DNA of 26,224 nucleotides from Balneolales bacterium (GCA_007116685.1 SKIC01000275.1:1-26224), one strand, 5' to 3'; shown: positions 8,660-16,193, counted from the stretch's first letter. The notes: generated by a model not told the origin, from the letters alone. Numbers and translations: made by a program.

Positions 8660-10499
8660 CGCTGACTTGTCGGATCTGGCTGGCGAATCTGCAATCGTAT
8701 TAGCTTCTGGATTCTTGAGTTCATCAGCTAATAGCTATGGTGAGCAATTTAGACTTATCGCTGTTCTGGCTGATGGAACTGTTCTAACTCTTGACCCAAC
8801 GTCAGTAGATGTACAGGTTATTCATAACGCCGCCGACCCAGCCGCAGCAGAAGTTGATGTATATATTAACGGAGCTTTAGCTTTACCTGATTTCGCATTC
8901 CGTTCAGCAACTCCATTTCTGGGTTTACCTGCTCATTTGCCAAACGAAGTAGCAATTGCTCCGGCAGGAAGTGATTCGGTAGAAGATGCTATTTTTACAG
9001 AATCGTATGCTTTGGGCGAAACTACTCTATATTTGGTAGCTAATGGTGTTTTGAATCCAGATAACTTTGCCGACAATCCTGAAGGAAACTCAACTGCATT
9101 CAATTTATTCCCGGTACTAGATGTTTCTCAAACATCTGACGAGCCCGACGAAGTTGATGTGCGCGTGTTCTATGGAGCTACAGATGCGCCAGCTGTTGAT
9201 TTAGGCTTGGAGGGCATCGGGAAATTCTTAGAAGAGGCTGCCTACACTGATTTTTCAGGATATTTCAACCTTCCAGAGGCGGATTTCATTCTGGAGTTAT
9301 ACGTAGCAGGTGCTGACGATCCTCTATTGCTGTTTGATTTACCATTAGAAAGTCTTGAATTAGCAGGTAATTCCGTTTTCGCTTTAGCTTCCGGGTTTCT
9401 TGATCCAGCTGAAAATGAGAACGGCGAGGCTTTTGAAATAATTGCTGTGTTAGCTGATGGAACTGTTGTGGCACTTCCTTTGGCATCACCGGCAAACGAT
9501 GTTACTTTTTCCGTTGACATGACTCTGCAAAGTTTCCTTGGAAATTTTGATGTAGATGCCGGAGATCAATTATATGTTCGTGGCGGTTTCGATGATCCGG
9601 GATTTTCCATTCAGGATGCAAACGAATTGTCAGCCGTAGGAGATGGAATCTGGGAAACTACTCTGTCAGTACGTGGAAATCCAGGCGACGAATTTGAGTA
9701 CAAATTCTATATTCTAACCGGAGATGATCGTGAAATTCCTAACGACGGTTGGGAAGGAAATGTAGGCCCCGGCGACAACGGAAATCGTGTATTAACTCTC
9801 GAAGAAGGTGATACAGAATTAGAAACCGTATTCTTTAATAATCAGGAGCCAGGTAATGCAGGAGTTCAAATCATCCATAACGCTGCTGATCCGGCTGCCG
9901 CAATGGTTGATATATACGTTAATGATACAAGAGTTCTTGACGATTTTGGCTTTAGAGAAGCGACTCCATTTCTTGGTTTGCCATCTTTGGTAGATATTGA
10001 TATTACCGTAGCGCCACCGGGCAGTAACTCCGTAGAAGATGGACTAGCAACTTTTACAGTTAACCTTGATCCGGGTATTGCTTATTCTGTGATTGCACAA
10101 GGTGTTTTGTCTCCTGGCGATTTTGCTGAAAATCCGGATGGAGAAGCATTTACGCTAATTGTAGTATTACCCGATGGTACAGTCGTAATTCCTCCTGTAG
10201 CAACGAGTGCCACGGATGATTTCACTGATCAACCTCAAGTGTTTACATTAGATCAGAATTATCCAAACCCGTTTAACCCAACAACTCAAATATCTTATAC
10301 TTTGCCACAAACTGAAAATGTGACTCTGAGAGTATTTGATATGTTAGGGCGTGAAGTTGCAACGCTGGTGAATGGCGAAATATCAGCAGGTGTGCACACG
10401 GTAAGTTTTGATGGAAGTAATCTTGCAAGTGGTATGTACATTTACAGATTACAAGCAGGTGAGTTCACTCAAACCAGAAAAATGATGCTTATTAAGTAA
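8580..10499 (+). CDS. DUF4397-repeat protein with T9SS sorting domain, 3' part of a frameshifted gene
   Basis: The 639 residues continue the gene that starts at 8048. The ATG at 8580 is probably not a real start: it lies inside the upstream frame, has no signal peptide and no ribosome-binding site. In order: the end of DUF4397 unit 1 (to about residue 73), complete unit 2 (VQVIHNAADP at about 78 to about 303), a domain starting VTFSVDM (about 308-422) resembling beta-sandwich modules common in T9SS cargo, a shorter third DUF4397 unit (VQIIHNAADP, about 429-540), and a type A T9SS sorting domain (QNYPNPFNPTTQISY to the end). The protein should cross the outer membrane by type IX secretion. Its aspartate- and glutamate-rich composition suits a secreted or surface protein. 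Function is unknown. Confidence 0.82.
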   Translation: MAILQPAAAYTLDILVEGTSTIAAAFDADLSDLAGESAIVLASGFLSSSANSYGEQFRLIAVLADGTVLTLDPTSVDVQVIHNAADPAAAEVDVYINGALALPDFAFRSATPFLGLPAHLPNEVAIAPAGSDSVEDAIFTESYALGETTLYLVANGVLNPDNFADNPEGNSTAFNLFPVLDVSQTSDEPDEVDVRVFYGATDAPAVDLGLEGIGKFLEEAAYTDFSGYFNLPEADFILELYVAGADDPLLLFDLPLESLELAGNSVFALASGFLDPAENENGEAFEIIAVLADGTVVALPLASPANDVTFSVDMTLQSFLGNFDVDAGDQLYVRGGFDDPGFSIQDANELSAVGDGIWETTLSVRGNPGDEFEYKFYILTGDDREIPNDGWEGNVGPGDNGNRVLTLEEGDTELETVFFNNQEPGNAGVQIIHNAADPAAAMVDIYVNDTRVLDDFGFREATPFLGLPSLVDIDITVAPPGSNSVEDGLATFTVNLDPGIAYSVIAQGVLSPGDFAENPDGEAFTLIVVLPDGTVVIPPVATSATDDFTDQPQVFTLDQNYPNPFNPTTQISYTLPQTENVTLRVFDMLGREVATLVNGEISAGVHTVSFDGSNLASGMYIYRLQAGEFTQTRKMMLIK

Positions 10500-10522
10500 T
10501 TAAGTTTTCATAAAATCCTTTA

Positions 10523-10560
10523 AAAAGGCTCGGTGCTGCGCATCGGGCCTTTTATTTTTT
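10523..10560 (+). terminator. intrinsic terminator after the T9SS-exported protein gene
   Basis: A stem of about 14 bp runs from AAAAGGCTCGGTGC (10523-10536) to GCATCGGGCCTTTT (10540-10553). It has a three-base TGC loop and two G-U pairs, and ends in a T-rich tail. It lies 23 bp after the stop at 10499. Confidence 0.85.
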
Positions 10561-10630
10561 AATCTAGATAATTTGAATAATCACACAATTCCCTATTTTC
10601 ATATAAAAGAACAAATGAAACGGGTTAATC

Positions 10631-10837
10631 ATGACACAACTTGAAGAAATTGCTGAAAAATTAGAACCTTTACTCGGTAAAGCCAGAGACGTATTGGAGA
10701 GTGAAGAAGTTCGAACAAAAGTGGATCAGGTTAAAAAAACGGCAAAATCATTAGTGGATAATTATCCAGTAGGGAGCATAGTCGGTGCGGTTGCTATTGG
10801 TTACCTTATTGGAAAATTGCTAAAGGACGATGACTAG
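10631..10837 (+). CDS. small membrane-anchored protein, YqjD/ElaB (DUF883)-like
   Basis: A 68-residue protein with an amphipathic, charged N-terminal helix (EEIAEKLEPLLGKARDVLESEEVRTKVDQVKKTAKSL) and one C-terminal glycine-rich hydrophobic segment (VGSIVGAVAIGYLIGKLL, about 47-64). This is the layout of the ribosome-associated inner-membrane proteins YqjD/ElaB in E. coli. Similarity is by architecture; the sequence is too short for a firm family call. It is the first of three tightly spaced small genes, 3 bp before the next. It follows a strong terminator, so the cassette should have its own promoter in 10561-10630. Confidence 0.75.
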   Translation: MTQLEEIAEKLEPLLGKARDVLESEEVRTKVDQVKKTAKSLVDNYPVGSIVGAVAIGYLIGKLLKDDD

Positions 10838-10840
10838 AAT

Positions 10841-11212
10841 ATGCTTAGCAAAGAAGAAATAGCAGAAAAGTTTAAAAAAATTCCCCTTGAGGTTAAGCGA
10901 ATCGTAGAAAAGAGGCTGGAATTATTTGCTCTGGAATTTGGTGACCAAATAGCAGAAATCTTTTCTCAAATATTGTATCGCCTAACGGGGGTAATTTTAA
11001 TAGCTTTGGGATCTATTTTTTTACTTCAATCTTTAGCCCTGTTTTTGGGTGATTTATTGAATGATCAGAGTTTAGGATATTTAATTGTGTCATTACCAAT
11101 TGTAATACTGGGTGTTGCGTTTGCCTTATTACGTCCCAAAGCTATGGTGCGCAAAACAAAGGAAAAAATGACAGACCAAATTCTGAAAAGTTTCAAAAAA
11201 GATGGGAATTAA
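10841..11212 (+). CDS. phage-holin-family / YqjE-like membrane protein
   Basis: A 123-residue protein with an N-terminal charged helix (KEEIAEKFKKIPLEVKRIVEKRLELFALEFGDQIAE), then two hydrophobic segments (about 46-70, LTGVILIALGSIFLLQSLALFL, and about 80-100, GYLIVSLPIVILGVAFALL), and a basic tail. This matches the YqjE / 'phage holin family' inner-membrane proteins, which in many bacteria lie directly after a DUF883 gene as here. The family name does not imply a phage origin: no phage gene is nearby. Spacing of 3 bp on both sides indicates one operon. Function is probably related to envelope stress or growth phase, by analogy only. Confidence 0.78.
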   Translation: MLSKEEIAEKFKKIPLEVKRIVEKRLELFALEFGDQIAEIFSQILYRLTGVILIALGSIFLLQSLALFLGDLLNDQSLGYLIVSLPIVILGVAFALLRPKAMVRKTKEKMTDQILKSFKKDGN

Positions 11213-11215
11213 TTC

Positions 11216-11560
11216 ATGAAAGATACATCTGTGAAAACGCCGGGAATCACCGATTTAGAGACTCGAAAAAAAGAACTCAAGAAAGAACTTTCTGATATTG
11301 AAAACGATTTAGGCTCTGCTTTTTCTGATTTGCAAAATGATATAAAGGAAAAAGCAAATATTTGGTACTGGATTAAAAAATATCCTGTCTCTGCATTAAC
11401 TACGAGTTTGCTAATTGGATTATTAGCTGGTAAACGTAAAAGCAATCCATCTGGATCAGGTGCTTTTAGTGGAGAAGTGGTTAATGAAATAAAAAAAGTA
11501 GCCATGCGAAAAGCTATTCAGGCGGTAGTGCGCCAAATTGAAGAGGGTAATCAGGACTAA
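11216..11560 (+). CDS. small coiled-coil membrane protein, third gene of the YqjD/E-like cassette
   Basis: A 114-residue protein with a highly charged coiled-coil N-terminal half (LETRKKELKKELSDIENDLGSAFSDLQNDIKEKA, about 14-47). A short hydrophobic stretch follows the motif YPVSALTTSLLIGLLAG (about 55-71), then a basic, serine- and glycine-rich linker and an amphipathic C-terminal helix. The 'YPV' plus glycine-rich segment echoes the first gene of the cassette (NYPVGSIVGAVAIGYLIG), so the two may be distant paralogues. It occupies the place of the short third gene (YqjK-like) in proteobacterial yqjDEK-type clusters. I do not recognise a named family. Confidence 0.7.
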   Translation: MKDTSVKTPGITDLETRKKELKKELSDIENDLGSAFSDLQNDIKEKANIWYWIKKYPVSALTTSLLIGLLAGKRKSNPSGSGAFSGEVVNEIKKVAMRKAIQAVVRQIEEGNQD

Positions 11561-11663
11561 GCCCGCTAGTCCACATAAAAAAAAGTAAAATAAAGTTTCG
11601 GCATCGAGTGAATGTCATTGGATTGCCTAATTTTATTTGCTCTAAAGGAATGTTAGCCAGCGA

Positions 11664-11693
11664 ATTGAAATTTCATTGGTACTGCAACCTTTG
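11664..11693 (+). promoter_or_regulatory. candidate promoter for the tolC-like gene
   Basis: ATTG at 11664-11667 and AACCTTTG at 11686-11693, 18 bp apart, approximate the Bacteroidota -33 TTTG and -7 TAnnTTTG boxes. The predicted start (about 11700) falls inside the 17-bp element at 11698-11714, which would suit repression. One base of the -7 TA is wrong, so the call is tentative. Confidence 0.3.
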
Positions 11694-11697
11694 CAGA

Positions 11698-11714
11698 AAA
11701 TTTACGTCAATACC
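11698..11714 (-). promoter_or_regulatory. 17-bp regulatory-like element upstream of the tolC-like gene
   Basis: The minus strand reads GGTATTGACGTAAATTT, identical over 17 bases to the plus strand at 13141-13157. Its core TTGACGTAA is nearly palindromic around ACGT. Both copies lie 12-15 bp upstream of a start codon in the same export locus. The likely role is a regulator-binding site; the regulator is unknown. Confidence 0.4.
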
Positions 11715-11729
11715 CATCATGTTTAAATA

Positions 11730-13085
11730 ATGGAAAATCAAATTATGCGAATAATACCCTATTTCGTACTATTATTACTTTTTTATGTGCCTGTATCTCA
11801 AGCACAGGTACAATCATTAAGTCTGGAAGAGGCCATTCGAATAGGCCTTGAAAACAGCATCGACCTGGAAAGAGCTCGTCACAATGTAGAACGAGCAAAA
11901 ATTTCTCAAAATGATGCTGAAATGGACTTCTTACCAAACCTTAACTCAAACATTAGTGGCTCCAGAGGTTTGGGGCGGCAGTTTGATCAGGAAGCCTTAG
12001 GATTTGTCAACCAATCCGTCACGTCTCTTAGTTCAAATATTCAGAGTAACGTTACATTATTCAACGGTTTTCGGAATATAAATGCACTGCGCCAATCAAG
12101 GGCGGGAGTGGAGTCTTCTGAAGAACGATATCAGAGAAGCAGAGAGCGTGTGATATTTGAAGTATCCAGCGCTTATCTACAGGTTCTTTTGAATCAAAAT
12201 CTTCTGCAAATCACTAAGGATAATGTAGAAACAGCACAAAAACAGTTACAACAGGTAGAAGCTCAGGTAGAGGTTGGAATGCGGCCGGTAGTTGATTTAT
12301 TTAATCAACAAGCTGCCCTCGCTAATGCTGAATTGCAAGCTATCAGATCTGAAAATACACTAAACATCAGTATTACAAACCTGATTGGTATTCTTCGTTT
12401 GGATCCTCTTTCAGATTACGATTTTGTTTCTCCTGATATAGACGCTGAATCAATTACGCCACAAAACATTGACCTTGCTACCCTCGTAGATCAAGCCATG
12501 CAAAACAGAAGTGACTTACGAGCAACAGAGTTGGATATCGCGATGCAGCGATACAATTTGGAAATTGCCAGAGGTGCCAGATATCCAACATTAAGTGCAA
12601 ACGCTTCTGTTTCTACATCCTATCGAGATACAAATCCGTTTGATTTTTCAGATCAGTTTTGGGATCAGAATATTAATAGAGGCGTAGGTATGAGTCTCTC
12701 TATTCCAATTTTTACACGTTTCTCAATTCGAAATAACATCCAGCGTCAGCAACTTGCGTACAAAGATGCCAAATTGGATTTGGATGCTCTCAAAATTGGA
12801 GTATTTCAGGAAGTAAGACAAGCTTATAACGATTATATCGGTTTGAGCAAAGAATTAGAAGCTACTTCAGCTGCGTTCAGAGCTGCTGAGCGTGCTTTTG
12901 AAACTGAGCAGGAGCGCTACAATGTGGGAAGCGCAACACTGATTGAGTTAACAGAAGCAAATAACCGTTTTGTACAGGCTCAGACAGATAAAATTATTGC
13001 TGAGTATCAATTCGTTTTTCAGGAAAAACTGTTAGAGTTTTATTTGGGACGATTGACAGAGGAAATTGCACTCCAAAATTTGTAG
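11730..13085 (+). CDS. TolC-like outer membrane efflux protein
   Basis: Outer-membrane channel of a tripartite exporter. The 451-residue product (446 from the second Met at 11745, which begins a better signal peptide: MRIIPYFVLLLLFYVPVSQAQ) has two OEP repeats. The first starts SLSLEEAIRIGLENSIDLERARHNVERAK and the second near residue 250 (LVDQAMQNRSDLRATELDIAMQRYNLEIARG). Helical, alanine- and glutamine-rich stretches (YLQVLLNQNLLQITKDNVETAQKQL; AERAFETEQERYNVGSATLIELTEANNRF) form the channel's periplasmic helices. It is followed after 84 bp by a MacA-like adaptor and then an ATPase. A hairpin and the second copy of the 17-bp element lie between it and the adaptor. Confidence 0.95.
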   Translation: MENQIMRIIPYFVLLLLFYVPVSQAQVQSLSLEEAIRIGLENSIDLERARHNVERAKISQNDAEMDFLPNLNSNISGSRGLGRQFDQEALGFVNQSVTSLSSNIQSNVTLFNGFRNINALRQSRAGVESSEERYQRSRERVIFEVSSAYLQVLLNQNLLQITKDNVETAQKQLQQVEAQVEVGMRPVVDLFNQQAALANAELQAIRSENTLNISITNLIGILRLDPLSDYDFVSPDIDAESITPQNIDLATLVDQAMQNRSDLRATELDIAMQRYNLEIARGARYPTLSANASVSTSYRDTNPFDFSDQFWDQNINRGVGMSLSIPIFTRFSIRNNIQRQQLAYKDAKLDLDALKIGVFQEVRQAYNDYIGLSKELEATSAAFRAAERAFETEQERYNVGSATLIELTEANNRFVQAQTDKIIAEYQFVFQEKLLEFYLGRLTEEIALQNL

Positions 13086-13090
13086 TGCAA

Positions 13091-13129
13091 AAATCACTAA
13101 GACCTGATGGGTACAGATCTTAGTGATTT
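13091..13129. repeat. hairpin between the tolC-like and macA-like genes
   Basis: AAATCACTAAGA (13091-13102) is a perfect inverted repeat of TCTTAGTGATTT (13118-13129), with three more pairs (CTG/CAG) inside after one mismatch. There is no T-tract beyond the stem on the plus strand, so it is not a typical terminator there. It may attenuate, or stabilise the end of, the upstream message. Confidence 0.6.
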
Positions 13130-13140
13130 AAAAAAGATGT

Positions 13141-13157
13141 GGTATTGACGTAAATTT
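13141..13157 (+). promoter_or_regulatory. 17-bp regulatory-like element upstream of the macA-like gene
   Basis: GGTATTGACGTAAATTT on the plus strand, in reverse orientation to the identical element at 11698-11714. It ends 12 bp before the adaptor's ATG. Part of it (TTGAC) could also act as a promoter box. Confidence 0.4.
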
Positions 13158-13169
13158 AGTAGGAATAAA

Positions 13170-14516
13170 ATGGCTGGAAAAAAGAAAAAAAGATCAGTCT
13201 ATAAGCTGATTATAATCATAGTAGTTGTATTTGCAGTTCTTGGTATTGTAGGGCGGTTTGCCGGATGGTTTGGCAGTGAAACACCTGGAGTTTCAGTCGA
13301 AACGGAATTAATACAGCACAGAACAATAACACAGGTAGTAACCGCTACCGGAACTATTCGTCCTGAAGTTGAGGTCAAATTATCTCCTGATGTTTCTGGA
13401 GAAATTATTGAACTCACAGTAAAAGAAGGTGATTTCGTAGAGGAAGGGCAATTACTTGTCAGAATCAGACCTGATCTTATTCAGGCTAGAATAGATGAGT
13501 TGAATGCCAGTCTCCTAACTACCAAAGCTCGAATGGAGCAGGCAAGAGCAAGTAAGCTCAATGCGGAGGTATCCTATAATCGCCAAAAGAAACTTTTTCA
13601 GAGAGAACTGATTTCTGAAATGGATTATCTAAACAGCCTCAGGAATTATGAAGCTGAGCAAGCTAACTTTCGTGCCAGTAATTACATGGTTCAAAGTTCT
13701 CAGGCTCAATTACGCCGTGCAGAGGAAGAACTTCGCCAAACTGTTATTCGAGCTCCAATGTCAGGCACTATCAGTCAGCTTCACGTAGAGCGCGGCGAGA
13801 GGGTGGTAGGTTCTATTCAAATGACGGGTACCGAATTACTCAGAATTGCTCGAATGGAACAAATGGAAGTGGAAGTTCAGGTTAATGAAAATGATATCGT
13901 AAATGTAACGATAGGTGATACGGCTCGAATTCAGGTAGACGCTTATCCCGGTAGTGCTGTACTTGGCGTGGTAACCGAAATAGCAAACTCCGCTGTTACT
14001 CGCGGACAAGGTTCTACAGAGCAAATCACAGAATATCCTGTGAAAATCAGAATTGAGAGTCCGCATAATTTGGCTATGTCGAATAGTTCAGAGATCAGAC
14101 GAATTGACCGCTCAGAAACACCATCCGCACAAAGAATTCCATTTTTTAAGCCGGGTATGACTGCCACCGTAGATATTGAAACCGAAACCATGTACGATGT
14201 CTTATCTGTGCCAATTCAATCAGTAACTGTAAGAGATTTCTCTACAATTAGAACAGATACAACAGAAGCGACAACTGGTTCGGGCAGGCAGAGAGAAGAT
14301 TTCAGACGAGTAATCTTTATTGTTGAAGATGGTGTTGCCAGAATGCAGGAAGTTGAAACAGGCATTAGCGATGATACCCATATTATGCTCGTGGGAGCCA
14401 TTGAAGAAGGCCAGCAAGTAGTAACGGGAAGCTACAGAATACTTTCCAGAGTGTTACAAGATAATGACCGGGTAACGGCTACCAACCGTTCTGCCCGACA
14501 AATTGCTCAGAACTAG
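13170..14516 (+). CDS. MacA/HlyD-type periplasmic adaptor subunit
   Basis: Membrane-fusion protein that links an inner-membrane ABC transporter to TolC. The 448 residues comprise a lysine-rich cytoplasmic start, one membrane anchor (about 12-33, LIIIIVVVFAVLGIVGRFAGWF), and a split biotinyl-lipoyl domain. The first half of that domain has VKLSPDVSGEIIELTVKEGDFVEEGQLLVRI near 69-99; the second has TVIRAPMSGTISQLHVERGERV near 190-211. A coiled-coil hairpin (about 100-185) lies between the halves, followed by beta-barrel and membrane-proximal domains (KPGMTATVDIETETMYDVLSVPIQSV). It lies between the TolC-like channel and the MacB-type ATPase, 46 bp before the latter. Substrate unknown; MacA-type adaptors serve macrolide, peptide or lipid exporters. 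Confidence 0.95.
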   Translation: MAGKKKKRSVYKLIIIIVVVFAVLGIVGRFAGWFGSETPGVSVETELIQHRTITQVVTATGTIRPEVEVKLSPDVSGEIIELTVKEGDFVEEGQLLVRIRPDLIQARIDELNASLLTTKARMEQARASKLNAEVSYNRQKKLFQRELISEMDYLNSLRNYEAEQANFRASNYMVQSSQAQLRRAEEELRQTVIRAPMSGTISQLHVERGERVVGSIQMTGTELLRIARMEQMEVEVQVNENDIVNVTIGDTARIQVDAYPGSAVLGVVTEIANSAVTRGQGSTEQITEYPVKIRIESPHNLAMSNSSEIRRIDRSETPSAQRIPFFKPGMTATVDIETETMYDVLSVPIQSVTVRDFSTIRTDTTEATTGSGRQREDFRRVIFIVEDGVARMQEVETGISDDTHIMLVGAIEEGQQVVTGSYRILSRVLQDNDRVTATNRSARQIAQN

Positions 14517-14562
14517 CATAGGTTTCAGACATCCACTTTAAAATTTCGAGGGAATTTATCCC

Positions 14563-15282
14563 ATGAATCCAGTAATTCAAGTAGAAAATATCACCAAGCA
14601 TTATCAATTAGGAACACAATTGGTAAAAGCACTCAATGGTGTAAGTTTTAATATCAACAAAAACGAATACGTCTCTCTCATGGGGCCTTCTGGTTCGGGT
14701 AAATCAACCATGATGAATATGTTGGGATGTCTGGATACGCCCACTTCCGGGAAATATTTCCTTGCCGGTCAGGATGTTAGTGAATTAGAGGATGATGAGC
14801 TCGCTGAAATACGGAATAAAGAAATTGGCTTCGTATTTCAAACTTTTAATTTACTGCCCAGAAGTAATTGCTTAGCAAATGTTGAGTTGCCCTTAATTTA
14901 CGCCGGAGTTTCCTCGTCTGAGCGTAAAGAAAGAGCATTTCAAATGCTTGAGCGTGTAGGTTTGGGGGATAGGGTTGATCACAAGCCTAACGAGCTATCA
15001 GGTGGGCAAAGACAGAGAGTAGCTATAGCCAGAGCATTGGTTAATAATCCATCTATACTTCTTGCTGATGAGCCAACCGGTAATCTCGACACCAAAACAG
15101 GGATAGAGATTATGCATCTATTTGAAGAGCTTTATAATGCCGGACATACAATAATTGTTGTAACACACGAAGAAGACATAGCAGAGCATAGCAGAAGAAT
15201 CATCCGCTTGAGAGATGGCGTGCTGGAATCTGATCGAAAAGTTGAAAATCCCATATTGGGAGCGAAGCAGGTTTCTATGTAG
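14563..15282 (+). CDS. MacB/LolD-type ABC transporter ATP-binding protein
   Basis: Cytoplasmic ATPase of 239 residues that powers a MacB-type mechanotransmission transporter. Seen directly: Walker A GPSGSGKST (about 41-49), Q-loop FQTFNLLPR (Q at about 93), ABC signature LSGGQ (145-149), Walker B ILLADEP (165-171) with D-loop GNLD, and the switch histidine in VVTHEED (about 202). There is no fused permease, so it must pair with separate permeases. None follows it here: downstream is the convergent dapD. The two permeases at 5260-7729 are the nearest partners. It is the third gene of the tolC-macA-ATPase run. Confidence 0.95.
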   Translation: MNPVIQVENITKHYQLGTQLVKALNGVSFNINKNEYVSLMGPSGSGKSTMMNMLGCLDTPTSGKYFLAGQDVSELEDDELAEIRNKEIGFVFQTFNLLPRSNCLANVELPLIYAGVSSSERKERAFQMLERVGLGDRVDHKPNELSGGQRQRVAIARALVNNPSILLADEPTGNLDTKTGIEIMHLFEELYNAGHTIIVVTHEEDIAEHSRRIIRLRDGVLESDRKVENPILGAKQVSM

Positions 15283-15341
15283 TAGAAATCTTGAAAAATT
15301 CCGGTTTATTAAGATTTTCTAGTTTAATTCCCTGCTTCGCT
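15261..15341. repeat. nested inverted repeats between the convergent ATPase gene and dapD
   Basis: Outer arms AGCGAAGCAGG (15261-15271) and CCTGCTTCGCT (15331-15341) match perfectly over 11 bp. Inside, TAGAAATCTT (15283-15292) pairs with AAGATTTTCTA (15311-15321) with one bulge. The left outer arm lies in the last codons of the ATPase gene and the right arm 10 bp beyond the dapD stop. Most likely a two-way transcription barrier. Confidence 0.45.
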
Positions 15342-15350
15342 GATTTCGAA

Positions 15351-16193
15351 TTACCTTAGTAGTGATTCTAAAGCAGTAGCTTCGTCTGTGTTGTCATCTC
15401 TGTATTTGATAATAACAGGTGTGCTAATAGCTAACTTGTGTTGTTCAGCAAATGCATTGTTCTCAATCATACGAGAACCGGGAATAACCACAGCTTTTGA
15501 CGGAATCTTTAAGGGAGTGTCTTTACTGCCTCTGTACACCTTTTCGTTAACCAGATCAAAAACTGGTACGGAACGTGTGAGAACAACTCCGGCACCAATA
15601 ACGGCTCCTTCTCCAACTTGAGTACCTTCATAGATACCTGTATTACCACCAATCATACAATTATCTTCTACTACAACCGGAGTAGCACCGATAGGCTCCA
15701 AAACGCCACCAAGTTGAGCCGCAGCACTTAGATGTACATTTTTCCCTACTTGTGCACAGCTACCAACAAGCGCATGAGAATCAATCATAGAGCCATCATC
15801 AACATAAGCACCTGTATTAATATACATAGGTGGCATCATTGTTACGTTTTTTCCAACAAATGCCCCTCTTCTTACAGATGAACCCCCGGGAACAATCCGG
15901 ATATTATTTTCACGTCCGTTGATTTTTTGAATAGGGTAAGTATCCTTGTCAAAAAATTCTAAAATGTCATTATTCTCAGTTTGCTTGACATTTTTACCAT
16001 AGCGAAATCCCAATAGAATGCCCTGCTTAACCCATCCATTGGCAACCCATCCTTTTTCGGTTTTTTCGGCGGATCGAATTTCACCGGATTCCAATGCAGC
16101 TAAAAATTCTCCAAATAAACTGTCAAAACCAGTTGGCTTTTCTGATGGTGGGTTAGATACTAAGGATTCAATTTGCTTCTTAAGAGTAGACAT
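15351..16193 (-). CDS. dapD: 2,3,4,5-tetrahydropyridine-2,6-dicarboxylate N-succinyltransferase
   Basis: Transfers succinyl from succinyl-CoA to tetrahydrodipicolinate in the succinylase branch of lysine and diaminopimelate synthesis. The start at 16193 (MSTLKKQIESLV) gives 280 residues, the family's usual length; a start at 16247 would add 18 residues that do not look like DapD. The N-terminal helical domain is followed by left-handed beta-helix hexapeptide repeats (RIVPGGSSVRRGAFVGKNVTMMPPMYINTGAYVDDGSMIDSHALVGSCAQVGKNVHLSA, and VVVEDNCMIGGNTGIYEGTQVGEGAVIGAGVVLT). It is monocistronic, convergent with the ATPase gene and divergent from the solute-binding protein gene at 16516. asd, an earlier step of the same pathway, lies 2.2 kb away on the same strand. 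Confidence 0.95.
   Translation of the reverse strand: MSTLKKQIESLVSNPPSEKPTGFDSLFGEFLAALESGEIRSAEKTEKGWVANGWVKQGILLGFRYGKNVKQTENNDILEFFDKDTYPIQKINGRENNIRIVPGGSSVRRGAFVGKNVTMMPPMYINTGAYVDDGSMIDSHALVGSCAQVGKNVHLSAAAQLGGVLEPIGATPVVVEDNCMIGGNTGIYEGTQVGEGAVIGAGVVLTRSVPVFDLVNEKVYRGSKDTPLKIPSKAVVIPGSRMIENNAFAEQHKLAISTPVIIKYRDDNTDEATALESLLR

Noticed and set aside
10841..11212. Prophage remnant, suggested by the 'holin family' name
   Set aside because: The holin-like label belongs to YqjE-type housekeeping membrane proteins; no endolysin, capsid, integrase or att-like repeat is nearby.
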